Shown here: positions 50,116 through 62,419 of the stretch, one piece after another
How the letters are laid out: each line of letters starts with the position of its first letter
How positions within the stretch are numbered: position 1 is the stretch's first letter
Source of the DNA: Hofstenia miamia
Taxonomy: Eukaryota > Xenacoelomorpha > Acoela > Hofsteniidae
NCBI GenBank assembly: GCA_900660155.1
Contig: CABFPE010000010.1
Coordinates: 227,020-291,019 of the forward strand
Direction: 5' to 3'
Length of the DNA stretch: 64,000 nt
Program-made: the position numbers and the translations under genes
The notes under the pieces: generated by a model
Told to the model about the DNA's origin: nothing
The model's database searches: none
What the model saw: the letters and a program-made list of their open reading frames with translations, nothing else

Positions 50116-53100
50116 CGGGAGCGCCGACTCCCTCAAAACGCGCACAGGATGTATTAGTGATCACTAATATGATAAGGAAGAACCTAATTCCTGTGGAAAT
50201 GAATGGAAGAATCATTAATGCTACTATTGATACCGGAGCGGCAGCATCAATCATCAGTGATGAATGCTGTAAGGATATTTGTTTTACCCGTGATTCCATC
50301 AATTCTTCAGCCAACATCAAACTGATCGATGCCTCTGGAAATGCAATCTCCTTGAAGGGGAAATTGAAGAATGCTTCATTTAAGATTCGTACTGAACAGT
50401 TCGAAGAAGATCTAATTGTCATCGATACTGCTAATCACCAACTTCCGTATGACTTGATTTTGGGTAATGATTTTTTGGAAAAAAATTCATGTGTTATCGA
50501 TTATAAGAATAACACCATATCTATAAAGGACCAAGAAGCTACTCAGTTAGCTACAATTCCAGAGCGTGAAGTTGTGTTCAATTTAAAGGAGCCTGTTTAT
50601 TTGGAAGCTAAACATTGGACTAGAGTAGCTGTGTTCTCAAATTTAGAAACGAATGGTGATGTGATGATCGCGGGCCAGAAGGGCAAGTATATCAAAGGTA
50701 TCTCTTTTTCACCCGACTTATGCAAGGTGACTTCAGGAAAAACATACGTTACTATCTTGAATGGATCGACACGTCCAGTAGGATTCAAAGAAACTGATCT
50801 TCAAATAATCGGTGTTCCAGTTCAGGTTGAAAGTATTGAGACTTCATGTTTATCAATTTGTACTGCTATCCATGATCTCGAAGATTCGCCGACCGTTAAA
50901 ATCCCCACTGTGAATAATGAGACCCATTCGCATCTAAATGATAGTGAGAAGAAGTCCCTTATCTCGATACTGCGTAGCAAAAGTGAAGTCTTTAATTATG
51001 GTACAATCAGCGTGGGGCAGGCAATTGGAGAAGAGCATGCGATCGAATTAAAGCAAGAGAAGCCCATCTGCCTACCTGTCCGTCGAGTTCCAGAAAACCT
51101 AAAAGCAGAATATGAAAAAATTCTTAAAGATTTAATAGAAAGCGGAATTATTCAGGGAAGCAATAGTCCCTATGCAGCCCCCACTGTGTTCATTAGACAA
51201 GGGGAAAAGTTTCGGCTCTGTATTGATTTCCGGAAACTGAATGACATCACTTAAAGATGCTTACCCACTACCTCGAATTGAAGATCTCCTATATGACACC
51301 AGCAAGTATAAATTTTTCTCTTGCCTCGATCTATGTAAGGCCTATTGGCAGGTACTGATGCGACAATCTGATATTCCGAAGACCGCATTTATTACACCCT
51401 ACGGTCTCTACAAATGGAAATATATGGCATTCAGGTTATGTAATGCGCCTGCCACTTTTCAGCCCTATGTTACCAAGGTATTAACTAACGATTCTAAAAT
51501 TCTTGAACCAGGGATTTCCGCATACATTGATGACATCCTGGTGGCCAGAAATACTTTTGATGAACATTTAGAGAAATTACATAGAACCTTGGAGTTGTTG
51601 CAGAAAGCTGGTCTCAAGGTGAATGGGAATAAATGCTCTCTAGCTCAGATTAAAGTTACATTTCTGGGTAGAGTGATCGAACATGGACGAATATCGATTA
51701 AAACCAATGCAAAACAGTTTCTAGAACGAATTGAGACACCTCGGAGCAGAAAAGATGTACAGAGGCTAATGGGATTTCTGAATTATTACGGAATGTTCCT
51801 CCCCGATCTAGCCGAGAAGACGAAGTCGATAACTCAATTACTTAAAAAATCAAACGAGTTTAAATGGACGTGGACTGAGCAAGAAGCATTGGAAGGGATC
51901 AAGTCTGAATTACAAAAAATACCGTCACTGAACACCCCAGACTATACAAAAGAATTTATTGTCGATTGCGACGCCAGTGCTGTCGCCATTAGTGGTGTAT
52001 TGAGCCAAGAAATAAAAGGCATTGAATGTCCAGTGCAGTATTTCAGCAGAAAGTTGCGAGCTGCTGAGAAAAACTACGGCACAACCAAATGCGAAATGTT
52101 AGCGCTAGTCGAGTCACTGAAGAAGTTTCGATATTTCATTCTAGGGAGGAAATTCATAGTGCGCACCGATAACAGCGCGCTGGCTTGGCTTAAGAAGTTT
52201 TCAGGAGACTGATCCAATATAGTAGCCAGGTGGATAGAATACCTCAACGACTTTTCATTTTCTATCAAGCATCGTCCTGGACGTTTACATTTGAACGCTG
52301 ATTATTGGACCGCGCTGCCAAGCTATGAACGAGATTTGAAGAAGCCCACTGGGGAAAAAGTTCCGTTTGCATTCATACCCCACACAGAGTATGAATTAAT
52401 CCCCGAAATAAATGCTGATCGGAATGGTAAAGAAATTCTGCCGATTTTAATCCGAGAAGAAATATCCGAGGATGAGATTATCAAACACCAACAAAACGAT
52501 CTTATTCTATCTGACATTATGAAGAGACTAAAGGACCCCTTTTTTCCTCTCTCACCCACAGCGGTAAGATACTACAATAGATACAATTGGACAACAACAA
52601 CGAAAGGTCTACTATATGTAAAAAGTCGAAACAACCATCTGGCTATACCAGAATACTTCAAACGGGATCTCGTGAGGAGAGTCCACGAGAAAGGTCACTT
52701 AGGGATCATTCAAACTGAAAAAACATTCAATTCTCGATATGTCACTATTGGTATAAGAGCAACAGTGCAAGACGTTATTGACAAATGTAAGAAATGTTTG
52801 CTAAACAATTCTGCTCACTTTCCAGAACAACGAGCCGAGCTAGAATGTCGCGCTGCAACAAGCCCAAATGAGATTGTCCACGTTGATCTGGAGCAGCTGT
52901 CTCGTGATAATGAGGGGTTCCAATATCTCTTAGTTCTCGTTGATCATTTTACTAAGTATGCCCGTATCATTCCCATGGATAGCACACTTGCCGAAAAAGT
53001 GGCCGACAAAATAGTAAAAGAATGGATATTAAAGTACGGTCCTATGTCTCGTTTGGTGTCAGATCGCGGTCCACAATTCGAAAGTAATCTAATGAAAACT

Positions 53101-54003
53101 CTTATGACCGAATTGGAAATATTACATGATTTTACTACTGCATACCACCCTCAAGCAAATGGATTAGTGGAACGATTAAACAGAACTCTGATAAAATTGA
53201 TTAGAGTTGCGGTATCCCGAGCAGCAGGAAAAAACTGGCGACGAGTAATAGAGGGTGTCGAGTTTTTCTACAATACATCAGTCCACTCGACCACTGGGAT
53301 AAGTCCCTTTAAAGCGATGTTCGGTCGTGAAGCTTTAACTTCCCTCTCTATGATGTACCCGAACTATTCTGAAATTACTCTAGAAAGATATGTGAACCAA
53401 CTATTAAGTGATATGCAGGAAATTCATTTAACTATCGTTCATAATACTAACCAGTCCTGCATCAGGCAGAAGCGAACATTTAATAAAAAACTATATGGCG
53501 AAGCTCACCGTCGTGGTGATAAAGTATTCGCGTATTTGCCACGTGTCACAACTGACCACAACCAGGTCAGGAAATTAGCCAACAATTGGCAGGGACCATT
53601 CACAATAGAGAAAGTGCTCGACCATAACACCTATACACTTAGTAATGGGAGAACTGTACACTTCCAGAGATTAAAACGAGCTATTAAGGACATTGAAAAT
53701 GTCATCATAGATGACAACAACGAATATACTTTAATCGATAATGGTGTTGATGAATACGCCACCTATGACAACTTAACAGAATTTGCTGAGGAAAGCTTAG
53801 AGGATACTGATTTTGAATCCGAAATAGTCGATAATAGTAGTTCAAGAGTTTTGCCTTCAAGGCGCACTAGATTTAATCAAACTTACGATCCCAATATTTG
53901 GGACCTTAACATTATGTTTAGGAATGAAACCGATAGGGAAGAAACGCGAGTCGCCAGCTCCTCCGTCCCGTCATCGCAGAGTGAGACGAAAGATGGAGGG
54001 TAG
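50112..54003 (+). pseudogene. pol: Pol region, Ty3 copy 3
   Basis: Protease (IDTGAAASIIS), RT (AYIDDILVA), RNase H (VDCDASAVAISGVLSQE) and integrase. The integrase part, 52291-54003, is one open stretch of 570 codons. It has the zinc-binding region ending CKKCLLNNS, the D-D-E core (VDHFTKYARI, SDRGPQFES, GLVERLNRT), NWQGPFTIEKVLDHNTYTL (GPF/Y module) and an acidic tail ending SETKDGG. Few breaks. Confidence 0.9.
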
Positions 54004-56872
54004 TCACGATGGTTCATCCTCATCCAGGCGCGATGAGGCCCAAAAACGAGGACGATATGAAGGTGCTGAGGAGAACCCTATACCGTGTGGGCGATATGTA
54101 GCTCCAGGCTTAGGTGAGCAGATAGCATCCACACCGTCCTCATCTGGCTACTCCGTGGGGGGATACGTACCTCCATGCATGCGAGCAGAGCTGGCACCAT
54201 CAACTTCTAAAACTTTAAAACTTGAAACTTTACGTACCCCTTTTAGTGTAATTCAACCTGTAAATAGATCCCCTAAGAGTGATTCGATAGCCCCCTCAAC
54301 CTCAGACACTTCTGTTACATCCTCAATCAGATCTCAGAAAATGGAAGGATGCAAGAAAAAGATGTCCATCGTTGGTGCAGATACTTTACACCCCTATTTC
54401 ATAGCTCCACGTAGAGCGGTACATTACATTCGTGATAACATCTCGGAAGCTACTCAGGATCAATTAAGGTGGACCTACAACACTAAAAAGCTAAGTTGTT
54501 CTATTGATGTAATACCATTTCTAATTGACGCCGAAAAACGACCACCGATAAATTGTATTATCTGTTATGATTCCAGCATGCTCGAAGAACTCGGCCGTTT
54601 ATATTGGCGCAGCACAGTACACGTCTCCTTCGACGAAGATTTCCATATACATAACCTCTGTAAGTTTTTAAATAGCGTCAGTACCATACGTAGTTTTGAC
54701 TCAGTCAATATTGATTTCCCAAACTTGTTGATCATCTATTTTTTGAGAGTTCATGAAGTACAAGATGAAAATATTATGGAGCAGATAGAAATTGCGTACC
54801 GGATAGCAAAAGTTGAAGGAATACGTCTAGTTATAGTTCTCCGAGAAGAATATGAAGACCACATCCCCGAAGCGATTGAAAGCTTACATTATAGAATGGA
54901 AAATTTCCTCATTCTCTATAGATCATACTACAGTCAGATTTCAATGCCAAACTCCAACGTACAATCAATTACAAAACTATTACTCACAGATCTTTTGCTA
55001 TGTGAAAAAATCCCCTCCCACAAACTTGCTGTGGATAAAAAACTAATAATCAACACCATATTGCAGTCACAAACTTTGGAACTGCTCAACGTAACCACAC
55101 TACACAACATAACAGACATGAGGGTCAGCTTTGCTTTTGCTCAAAGTGTTAAAACTCTGCAAGAAATCCAAGACATCTGGTCAGAAATAAAAGCCACGAA
55201 AAACCCCGAGTCAGACTGGCCCAACATCAACATCGAAAGCCCTAGCTCCCACTACCATACATCAGTCGAAAGAGTGCTACGAGAGATAAAATTCTCATAC
55301 GAGATTCAGGACCGAAAGAATTTCAAAACAATGTTGTTCTCAGAAGATAGAGTACCTGATCTTTACGCTAGAGGTGCCATATGGATTTTTTTGATTTATC
55401 TAACTAGAGACCCCCACATAACGTTACCCATCAATCAAACCAAACGGAAAACTCAGTGTCAAACCGCCGATTTAGAGAACAATATTCGAAAGGAAAATTT
55501 GTTATGTATACCACCCCCCTAATTGCAATCTGCCCTTTAGCATGGAAAGTAAAAAATTGGATGATACACAAATGCGTGCCACCTTCATCACCGTGTAAAA
55601 CTAATCGAGCAATGGATCACTACGAAAAATATTATGCCCGACTGGTGGGGGCGAGTAGTACAACTGGGAAAATGTCGATCATTCTGATTAGTAATAGATT
55701 GGGAATTTGTCAGTTGGACATAAATATTTTCTCTGAGACTATGAAAAAATATATGTGGGGAGCCACTGCGGAAACTAAGTTTGCCATCTTTTCTTCAGAG
55801 AACGCACCTTTAAGCACCAAAAGATTAATTGCCAGGAAACCTGGTTCTACGACGAAGTTTTTGGATCTTATAAGAATGAGAGAAGTGATAGAAAAGAACG
55901 AAAAATTTTTTGATGGACACCGGATCTCTTATCCAGAGTGTGGATACGGACAATTCGCAGAATCCACCAGACAAGTTAAGAAGGAAGGAAGAATAATTCC
56001 TATTACCATATTTGACCAGGTTATGAAGACCCCAGAGCAGTTTTTCAGAGAGGAAGAATTGTTGGCTACGTCATCAGTACAATTATCTCCCCATATCCGA
56101 GATCTCATCGATAAGGTAAATTTAGAGAAATTCGGAGGATCACCTCAACCGACACCTCAATGGTCCATTACTGAGAATGAAAGGATCCTCATGGTAGAAC
56201 ATGACCCAGCTGATTTTGATACAGGATTGACAATTAACAAGAGAGTATTAGTGGAAAACAGTGAAAAGGATGTTTTGGGCATGATGAAATGGTGTTTAAC
56301 TGAAATGTTTTCGAAAGAAGAGCTGGTCATTCTTCAATCTCCAGGGTGACAAGTAGCTTTGGACGTAGAATGTACCACTGCTCGAGTAAAGATTTCAACC
56401 AAGCAAATAGAGGAGTTACGCGAATCTGGATTAAGGCATCGATTTTGGGACACAGTTAAGCACGCACAAATCAATTATCCTGTAACCATAGGTACCACCA
56501 GTCTACAAACTAAGTGTCGATTCGCCGATTTAGAAAATAATATTCGGAAGGAAAATTTGTTATGTATATCACCCCCCTGTGTGGAGACTCCGCTAATACA
56601 ACCAAAATGGCGAGTTAAGAAGAACAAGAAAAAAGTATCAGCTCATTTGCCGGACAAGATGAATTACGTAAGTACTGCATCAGAGGCGAATAAAATGATG
56701 AGATCTGACTAATATAAGTCGGCACGAGGTAAGTTATTAGCTGGCGATAACAAGGAGAGGATTTTTCTAGATGGAAAGTTAACAATCTGCGATATATTCA
56801 ATAAAGGAAGTGCTATTAGTGAACAATTGAGGAAGATCCACGATGTCATACGAAATACCGACCCTCGAGTAT
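53993..56872 (+). pseudogene. ORF3 region, Ty3 copy 3, cut by the gap
   Basis: Starts MEGSHDGSSSSRRDEA in the same 11-base overlap with pol as copy 2. From about 54370 to 55450 it differs from copies 1 and 2 at about one base in ten, mostly at third codon positions, which shows that the frame evolved as protein-coding. It runs into Ns at 56873, so roughly the last 200 codons, the polypurine tract and the 3' LTR are not visible. Confidence 0.75.
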
Positions 56873-57872
56873 NNNNNNNNNNNNNNNNNNNNNNNNNNNN
56901 NNNNNNNNNNNNNNNNNNNNNNNNNNNNNNNNNNNNNNNNNNNNNNNNNNNNNNNNNNNNNNNNNNNNNNNNNNNNNNNNNNNNNNNNNNNNNNNNNNNN
57001 NNNNNNNNNNNNNNNNNNNNNNNNNNNNNNNNNNNNNNNNNNNNNNNNNNNNNNNNNNNNNNNNNNNNNNNNNNNNNNNNNNNNNNNNNNNNNNNNNNNN
57101 NNNNNNNNNNNNNNNNNNNNNNNNNNNNNNNNNNNNNNNNNNNNNNNNNNNNNNNNNNNNNNNNNNNNNNNNNNNNNNNNNNNNNNNNNNNNNNNNNNNN
57201 NNNNNNNNNNNNNNNNNNNNNNNNNNNNNNNNNNNNNNNNNNNNNNNNNNNNNNNNNNNNNNNNNNNNNNNNNNNNNNNNNNNNNNNNNNNNNNNNNNNN
57301 NNNNNNNNNNNNNNNNNNNNNNNNNNNNNNNNNNNNNNNNNNNNNNNNNNNNNNNNNNNNNNNNNNNNNNNNNNNNNNNNNNNNNNNNNNNNNNNNNNNN
57401 NNNNNNNNNNNNNNNNNNNNNNNNNNNNNNNNNNNNNNNNNNNNNNNNNNNNNNNNNNNNNNNNNNNNNNNNNNNNNNNNNNNNNNNNNNNNNNNNNNNN
57501 NNNNNNNNNNNNNNNNNNNNNNNNNNNNNNNNNNNNNNNNNNNNNNNNNNNNNNNNNNNNNNNNNNNNNNNNNNNNNNNNNNNNNNNNNNNNNNNNNNNN
57601 NNNNNNNNNNNNNNNNNNNNNNNNNNNNNNNNNNNNNNNNNNNNNNNNNNNNNNNNNNNNNNNNNNNNNNNNNNNNNNNNNNNNNNNNNNNNNNNNNNNN
57701 NNNNNNNNNNNNNNNNNNNNNNNNNNNNNNNNNNNNNNNNNNNNNNNNNNNNNNNNNNNNNNNNNNNNNNNNNNNNNNNNNNNNNNNNNNNNNNNNNNNN
57801 NNNNNNNNNNNNNNNNNNNNNNNNNNNNNNNNNNNNNNNNNNNNNNNNNNNNNNNNNNNNNNNNNNNNNNNN
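56873..57872. other. assembly gap, exactly 1000 Ns
   Basis: A round-number run of N, probably a gap of unknown size. About 600 bases of ORF3 and a LTR of about 930 bases would be needed to complete copy 3, so the true gap is likely larger or the array continues. Open frames across the Ns are meaningless. Confidence 0.98.
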
Positions 57873-58042
57873 ATTCTTTATCAACTGCTTACAGTAAGTT
57901 TCAATGTATTTATAGTATTTCAAAAGAAGTACCTGTTGATTTAAATTTCAAACTTCTGCCAAGATTGCGGCAATAAAATAACATAAGCTTTGTTTTGTCA
58001 AAAGTATTTTTATCAACAGATACAATTATCTTTTTATTGACA
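57873..58042. other. non-LTR sequence right of the gap
   Basis: AT-rich sequence that does not match the LTR or the internal region, so the array ended somewhere inside the gap. Nothing else is recognised. Confidence 0.5.
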
Positions 58043-58126
58043 CATATTTTATACTAGGTTGCATTTTAAAAATTAATCTGAAATCATATTTTATACTAGG
58101 TTGCATTTTAAAAATTAATCTGAAAT
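58043..58126 (+). repeat. 42-bp perfect tandem duplication
   Basis: Two identical 42-bp units, 58043-58084 and 58085-58126, starting CATATTTTATACTAGGTTGC. Perfect identity implies a recent slippage or duplication event. Confidence 0.9.
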
Positions 58127-58319
58127 CATAGCAACTAATTGATTGTAATATTTTTTAATCAACTCCTTTTTGATCTTAGTCTCTTCTGCGATGTTTGCAG
58201 CTTATTTCTAATTAGTTTTGGATGACACTACACTGGCAACAGCCTGATTATTTTGATCAATTGAAACTTGATACTAGAAAAGGATTAACATGAGTACTAC
58301 AAGTTGGTTTTGCTGAAAA

Positions 58320-59240
58320 ATTTCAAGTAATTGAACAGGGTGAAATGGCAAGCTACTAACAATTTTTACAGCCTGTGCATGGTTCATGTCAATGAAAATA
58401 CCATTTCCAATTGTGTCAAATTCTCTGGCACATTCAAAGTACTTGTTTTGTGCATATAGAAAAATAATTTTGTCAAAATTATGAAAACAAATTTAATGCC
58501 TTCATTTACAATCCTTAGTGATGATGCAATTGAGCAATTTAAGCAAAAGTACATTTTGAGAATGATGTCACAGTTGAAAGAAGATATTGAATTAAATTGG
58601 AAAGGGAGTTGTGGATGAAATTGGAGGTTTAATAAAATCCACTGCATCAAAACTTGTTTTGTCAAGAGAAAGGTTTTAGGAGAAGCAAAAGATTTTTGTA
58701 ACTCTTAAATAAATTGAATGTTCTATTGTCTTCTGCAATTACATTGATGTAGTAAAATCAAAATTTGGCAGCTAGTTAACCCCAAAAATCAAAGATAATT
58801 GAGTCCTACAAAATTAACAAGTTCATTGTTGACATTCTTGACAAGATTGGTTGAAATTTGCATTGAAAACAGCAACAAGGAAATGGCATTTTGCAACATT
58901 CTATCACATGTTAGATGTTACAACACAAAGTACAATGATGCTGTCCAAAAAAACCACTTCAATTGTGACAAGAAAAAAGCTTCTAAAGAAACTCATTTAA
59001 GATTGTCACCTTACTCATGATTTCAAGATTACATCAGGAGCTAACAAAGCATGCTTACTTGTTACAAACTTCATTGGAATATCCTTGAGATAGGAGTATC
59101 AAGAAACCTCCCACAAGTACATATTCCAGGAAACAAGAAGAAAGGCAGGTGTAATTTATGTAGTTGTTCAAATGGAAAATGTCATCAATTTGTAAAGCAT
59201 GCTGTAATTTTGGATGCAAGGAGCCCCAAGTAATTACATT
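58320..59240 (+). pseudogene. broken coding relic, unidentified
   Basis: Short + strand open stretches in different frames look protein-like: PSFTILSDDAIEQFKQKYIL and MMSQLKEDIELNWKGS near 58490-58620, SSLLTFLTRLVEICIENSNK at 58799-59020, and a Cys/His-rich piece with KKGRCNLCSCSNGKCHQF at 59051-59233. The last might be an eroded zinc-binding end of a transposase (piggyBac-like proteins end in a Cys-rich finger), but I cannot support a family. Confidence 0.35.
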
Positions 59241-60050
59241 TCATTATATGTGATATAGAAAATAATATTTTTTATGTTCTAGTTATGTTTTGTATTTGGG
59301 TCAATTTTGATTTCAAAACCTACTTTGTGTAATATTTATATAACATAGCTCCATTCTAGAATTTTTGTAGTTCATTGGAAAGAAAAATCTGTCCAATGAA
59401 CAAGCCTACAAATTACATCTGCCAAAATTGATAGTCATATAGAGTGTGATTATTAGAATACATTTGATCATTAGTTTAACAATTGTAATGAAAAATAATC
59501 TGATGATGATAGTGACATACACATTGATGTGTATATCTAATGATTCATAGGAACAGATAGTAATAGGAACAATAGTAATAAATAAAACTTATAAGTTTGA
59601 AGGTCAATTGAGTCTGAGAAAAGATTTTCCAAGACATTGCTGACTCACCCTACTTGCTTAGTGTAGCATCATCCCAAAATAATAGCTGCAACAAAGGAAG
59701 GATTAACATCAAACGATTATAGTGATTAAATACAATCAAAAATATTATTGTAAAATTTAGTTATGATTCTATTCACTTTGTAAAGATGCAACTAAGCTAC
59801 AATATTGTGCAAATTAAGATAAACTTGTTAGCTGATCAAGTAACATTTGACAAATTGCTATGAGCAAAATAACGCTTATGTATGAACAGCCATATTGGCA
59901 GAAGAATTATTTGAAATTCAAAATCGGCAGGTACTTTAGAAATTTTAAATAAATAGCTTTGAACTTAACTAGAAATTTGATGAACAATAAATTCTTCGGA
60001 GTTTATTTTATTTTTCATTCTTCACTTATCTGGTTTGATTATTTAATAAA
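59241..60050. other. nothing recognised
   Basis: AT-rich spacer with no supported frames, repeats or RNA signals. Confidence 0.45.
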
Positions 60051-60051
60051 A

Positions 60052-60177
60052 TGTGCAGCTAGGCGAGTTGTGTCTAGTAGTGGCTGGATCCCATCACGGG
60101 ATCGATTCGGAGGGTCCTTGTGCCAGTCACGAAACCGCACTTACGTTATGGTTAGGAGTTTTTCGATTCTCGCCTAG
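60052..60177 (+). repeat. possible tRNA-derived SINE-like or hairpin block
   Basis: A GC-richer island in AT-rich DNA. CTAGGCGAG (60059-60067) is the exact reverse complement of CTCGCCTAG (60169-60177). Inside, GATCCC-ATCAC-GGGATC forms a short hairpin. GATCGATTC (60100-60108) fits the Pol III B box GWTCRANNC, and TAGGCGAGTTG (60060-60070) is one base off the A box, about 40 bases upstream as in tRNAs. No full cloverleaf could be drawn, so it is not called a tRNA gene. Confidence 0.35.
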
Positions 60178-61917
60178 TCTGACTATCGATCTACACATGT
60201 ACGAAATAATTAATGCTTGAAACGACTGGATAGTCGAACCCTAGGAATATACATATTCTTAATAGTAGGAGACTTGACTATAATTGACTGAATAAGTGAC
60301 CTTACATGTATCTTTATTAAATGTAAGTTTAGGAAACTGCAATCTTATTAATTAGATTACTAAGCCAATAAGTTTATGGTAATGGCTACCTTAATAATAT
60401 TTGAATGCAGTTAGTATCAATGCCTGGTTGCTTTACTTGAACAAATCAACAAACACTGTACAAAGTTGAGTTTAAGTCAGTTACAACTTGACATGAGTGC
60501 ATGCACTGAACTCAAGTAAGGTACACATAATTAGTTCCAATTGAGCTGAGATGATGCAGTGGATTCAATCATCATTTGTAAAGGAGGGGAACTGTGCTGT
60601 GGAGATTGGCTTCTGGCAGTGGCCCACAGAAGAACTAAGGAGGAAACGTCACATGGCTCCATCACCTAAACATTGATAATTAATACTCGATTAACGTAAC
60701 TAGTTAAGTAAAAAGGAAAAGTTTGGCGATTCGATAACTTAGTAACTCCTCAGCCGCAATTTACTGAGTGCTAATTATCAACAATAATACACAGTGCAAA
60801 TAAGCCAGGTGGAGGATGTTACATTAGCTGTGGCTACACAGTTAGTCAAGCAATAAGTAAATTATAATTTGATTTTATGTTTTCCAAAGATATCTTCTAT
60901 ATTCACAAATGTGAATATTGGTTTTTTAATGTATATTTGGAGTTCAGTAATACTTGGCTCAGTACTTGATGGATGTTCAAAGATACATTAACTCTTTCTA
61001 TTATTTGAAAGAAAATTTAATACTGATATTTTTTGAGTTTTTCTAAAGTTTTGTTAGCAAGACAAATACCTAAAATAAATATTATAATTTTATTAGTTTT
61101 TTAGATGTACACATATTATTCTAAAAAGTTCATATTTTCATTGCTATCTTTCATTGATACATTTGCCTGAGAAACTCAGATTAGGATGAAATCCAATCAG
61201 TACTTTATATGTGTTCTCAGTTTATCATTAGCCACTACCCTGCCAAATATTAGCATTATTGTGGTATTGAAACACATTTTTCAAATGTTTGGCATTGCAG
61301 TCAATTTGGTGATATCAGAGCTTATTATGACCTCAGAGCCCCAGAATATTAAATTTTTATTCTCTTAGTATTCAGCCCTATGTAAGCTTCTCAGTTTTGC
61401 TGCTTCTTGGTGATCAATAAAATTGATTTTATGTGGGTAGAGGGGGGGCTGTTGAAGCATCTCTCATTTTTAAAAGTTGAAAAACATGGTTGAGATAGGG
61501 TTAAACAAAAATGTAATTGGGAGAAATTTTTTTTCTCAAGTTAAATAGGGTTATATGATTTTGCAAGTTCATTAAGTATATGGTTAGTTGAAATGTATTT
61601 TCAAGAATCTCATTCTTCTTGTTTTAATGGTTTCAGGAAAGTTTTTCCAACAATTCTCTGTGCACTTTCTGAAATATTTCCAAATTTCATTTAGATATTC
61701 AATAAAATAAGAATGATGTGGAAAACAGCAGTTAAGCAAACAGTGGTTGAAAAGGAAAAAAAAGTTTTCCCTAAGTTTTCAGGCAGAAAGTACGATCTTT
61801 GCACAACATTTCCTTCAGAAGAGAGAAACTTCTTTCCACTATCTGAACATGCAGCAAAACATGATTGTAATTTTGCAAATATGGCTGACTGATATCTAGC
61901 ATAGTGCAATTGACTAT
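60178..61917. other. nothing recognised
   Basis: AT-rich spacer. Short frames such as 61186-61368 (+) and 61691-61909 (-) lack motifs. Confidence 0.45.
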
Positions 61918-62107
61918 TGTAGAATCACTGGGGTGTGATTCTAGTGAACAATAAGAGAATACAGTTCAAACTACTTCTATTTACAAATGCTTTGTTCTTT
62001 ATATACACTACTATTTATAATATGTACAAATATGACAACAACCAGTCACCAACAAGAAAAGCGTGAGGTCTGGCCAATAAATAGTAACTACTACCAGTGA
62101 TGCTACA
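61918..62107 (-). mobile_element. solo LTR, short family, second copy (190 bp)
   Basis: The reverse complement of this block matches the solo LTR at 15242-15428 at close to 90% by eye, including the promoter region (GTGTATATAAAGAAC) and CTTTTCTTGTTGGTGACTGG. It is flanked by CTAT on both sides (61914-61917 and 62108-62111), a perfect 4-bp target site duplication. No internal sequence is attached. Confidence 0.85.
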
Positions 62108-62419
62108 CTATATTCAACAACCTGTTTTGCTCAATTCTTTGTTAGATATAATACTGAAGTGCAAATCAATCTTAGTGGTGTACATAAGGCAGGGGATAAC
62201 ACAATCTATCATTTTTTGGACACTCTGATTCACAGATATCAAGGACTGGTTTAATTAGTGATTCGCATACTTAACATTATTAAGTTTGCTGACTAAGGGA
62301 GTTCAATGATTATTTTAATTAGTAATTTATGACATTTACTGGCTGATTCATTTTTGTAACATTTACGTGGAGTCTGATTTTTACAATGATTCATATGCAT
62401 ACATACTTGACAGTATTAA
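62108..62419. other. spacer before Ty3 copy 4
   Basis: AT-rich, nothing recognised. It ends in TTAA directly before the LTR, which could be the left target site duplication. Confidence 0.5.

Larger units (their letters stand above)
26416..56872 (+). mobile_element. tandem array of three Ty3/gypsy copies sharing LTRs, cut by an assembly gap
   Basis: Order: LTR (26416-27343), internal 1 (27344-36758), LTR (36759-37685), internal 2 (37686-46993), LTR (46994-47930), internal 3 (47931-56872, then Ns). The repeat period is about 10.2-10.3 kb. Each internal region has the same layout: tRNA-Arg primer site, gag, pol (protease, RT, RNase H, integrase) and a long extra 3' ORF, then a polypurine tract. 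LTRs 1 and 2 differ by about 5%, so the copies have been diverging for a long time. All three are broken, with roughly a dozen breaks in copy 1, about ten in copy 2 and about half a dozen in the visible part of copy 3. Known Ty3 biology explains the parts; how the tandem arose is inferred (recombination between LTRs). Confidence 0.93.

Noticed and set aside
56709-57976. Very long open frames on both strands across the N run
   Set aside because: They are made of Ns and carry no information.
60496-60507. Perfect 12-bp palindrome AGTGCATGCACT
   Set aside because: Short palindromes are expected by chance in 64 kb and no paired feature is nearby.
61440-61465. G-run followed by CTGTTGAAG, like a polypurine tract and LTR start
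   Set aside because: No LTR-like sequence, TATA box or CA end follows, and there is no retroelement coding region upstream.
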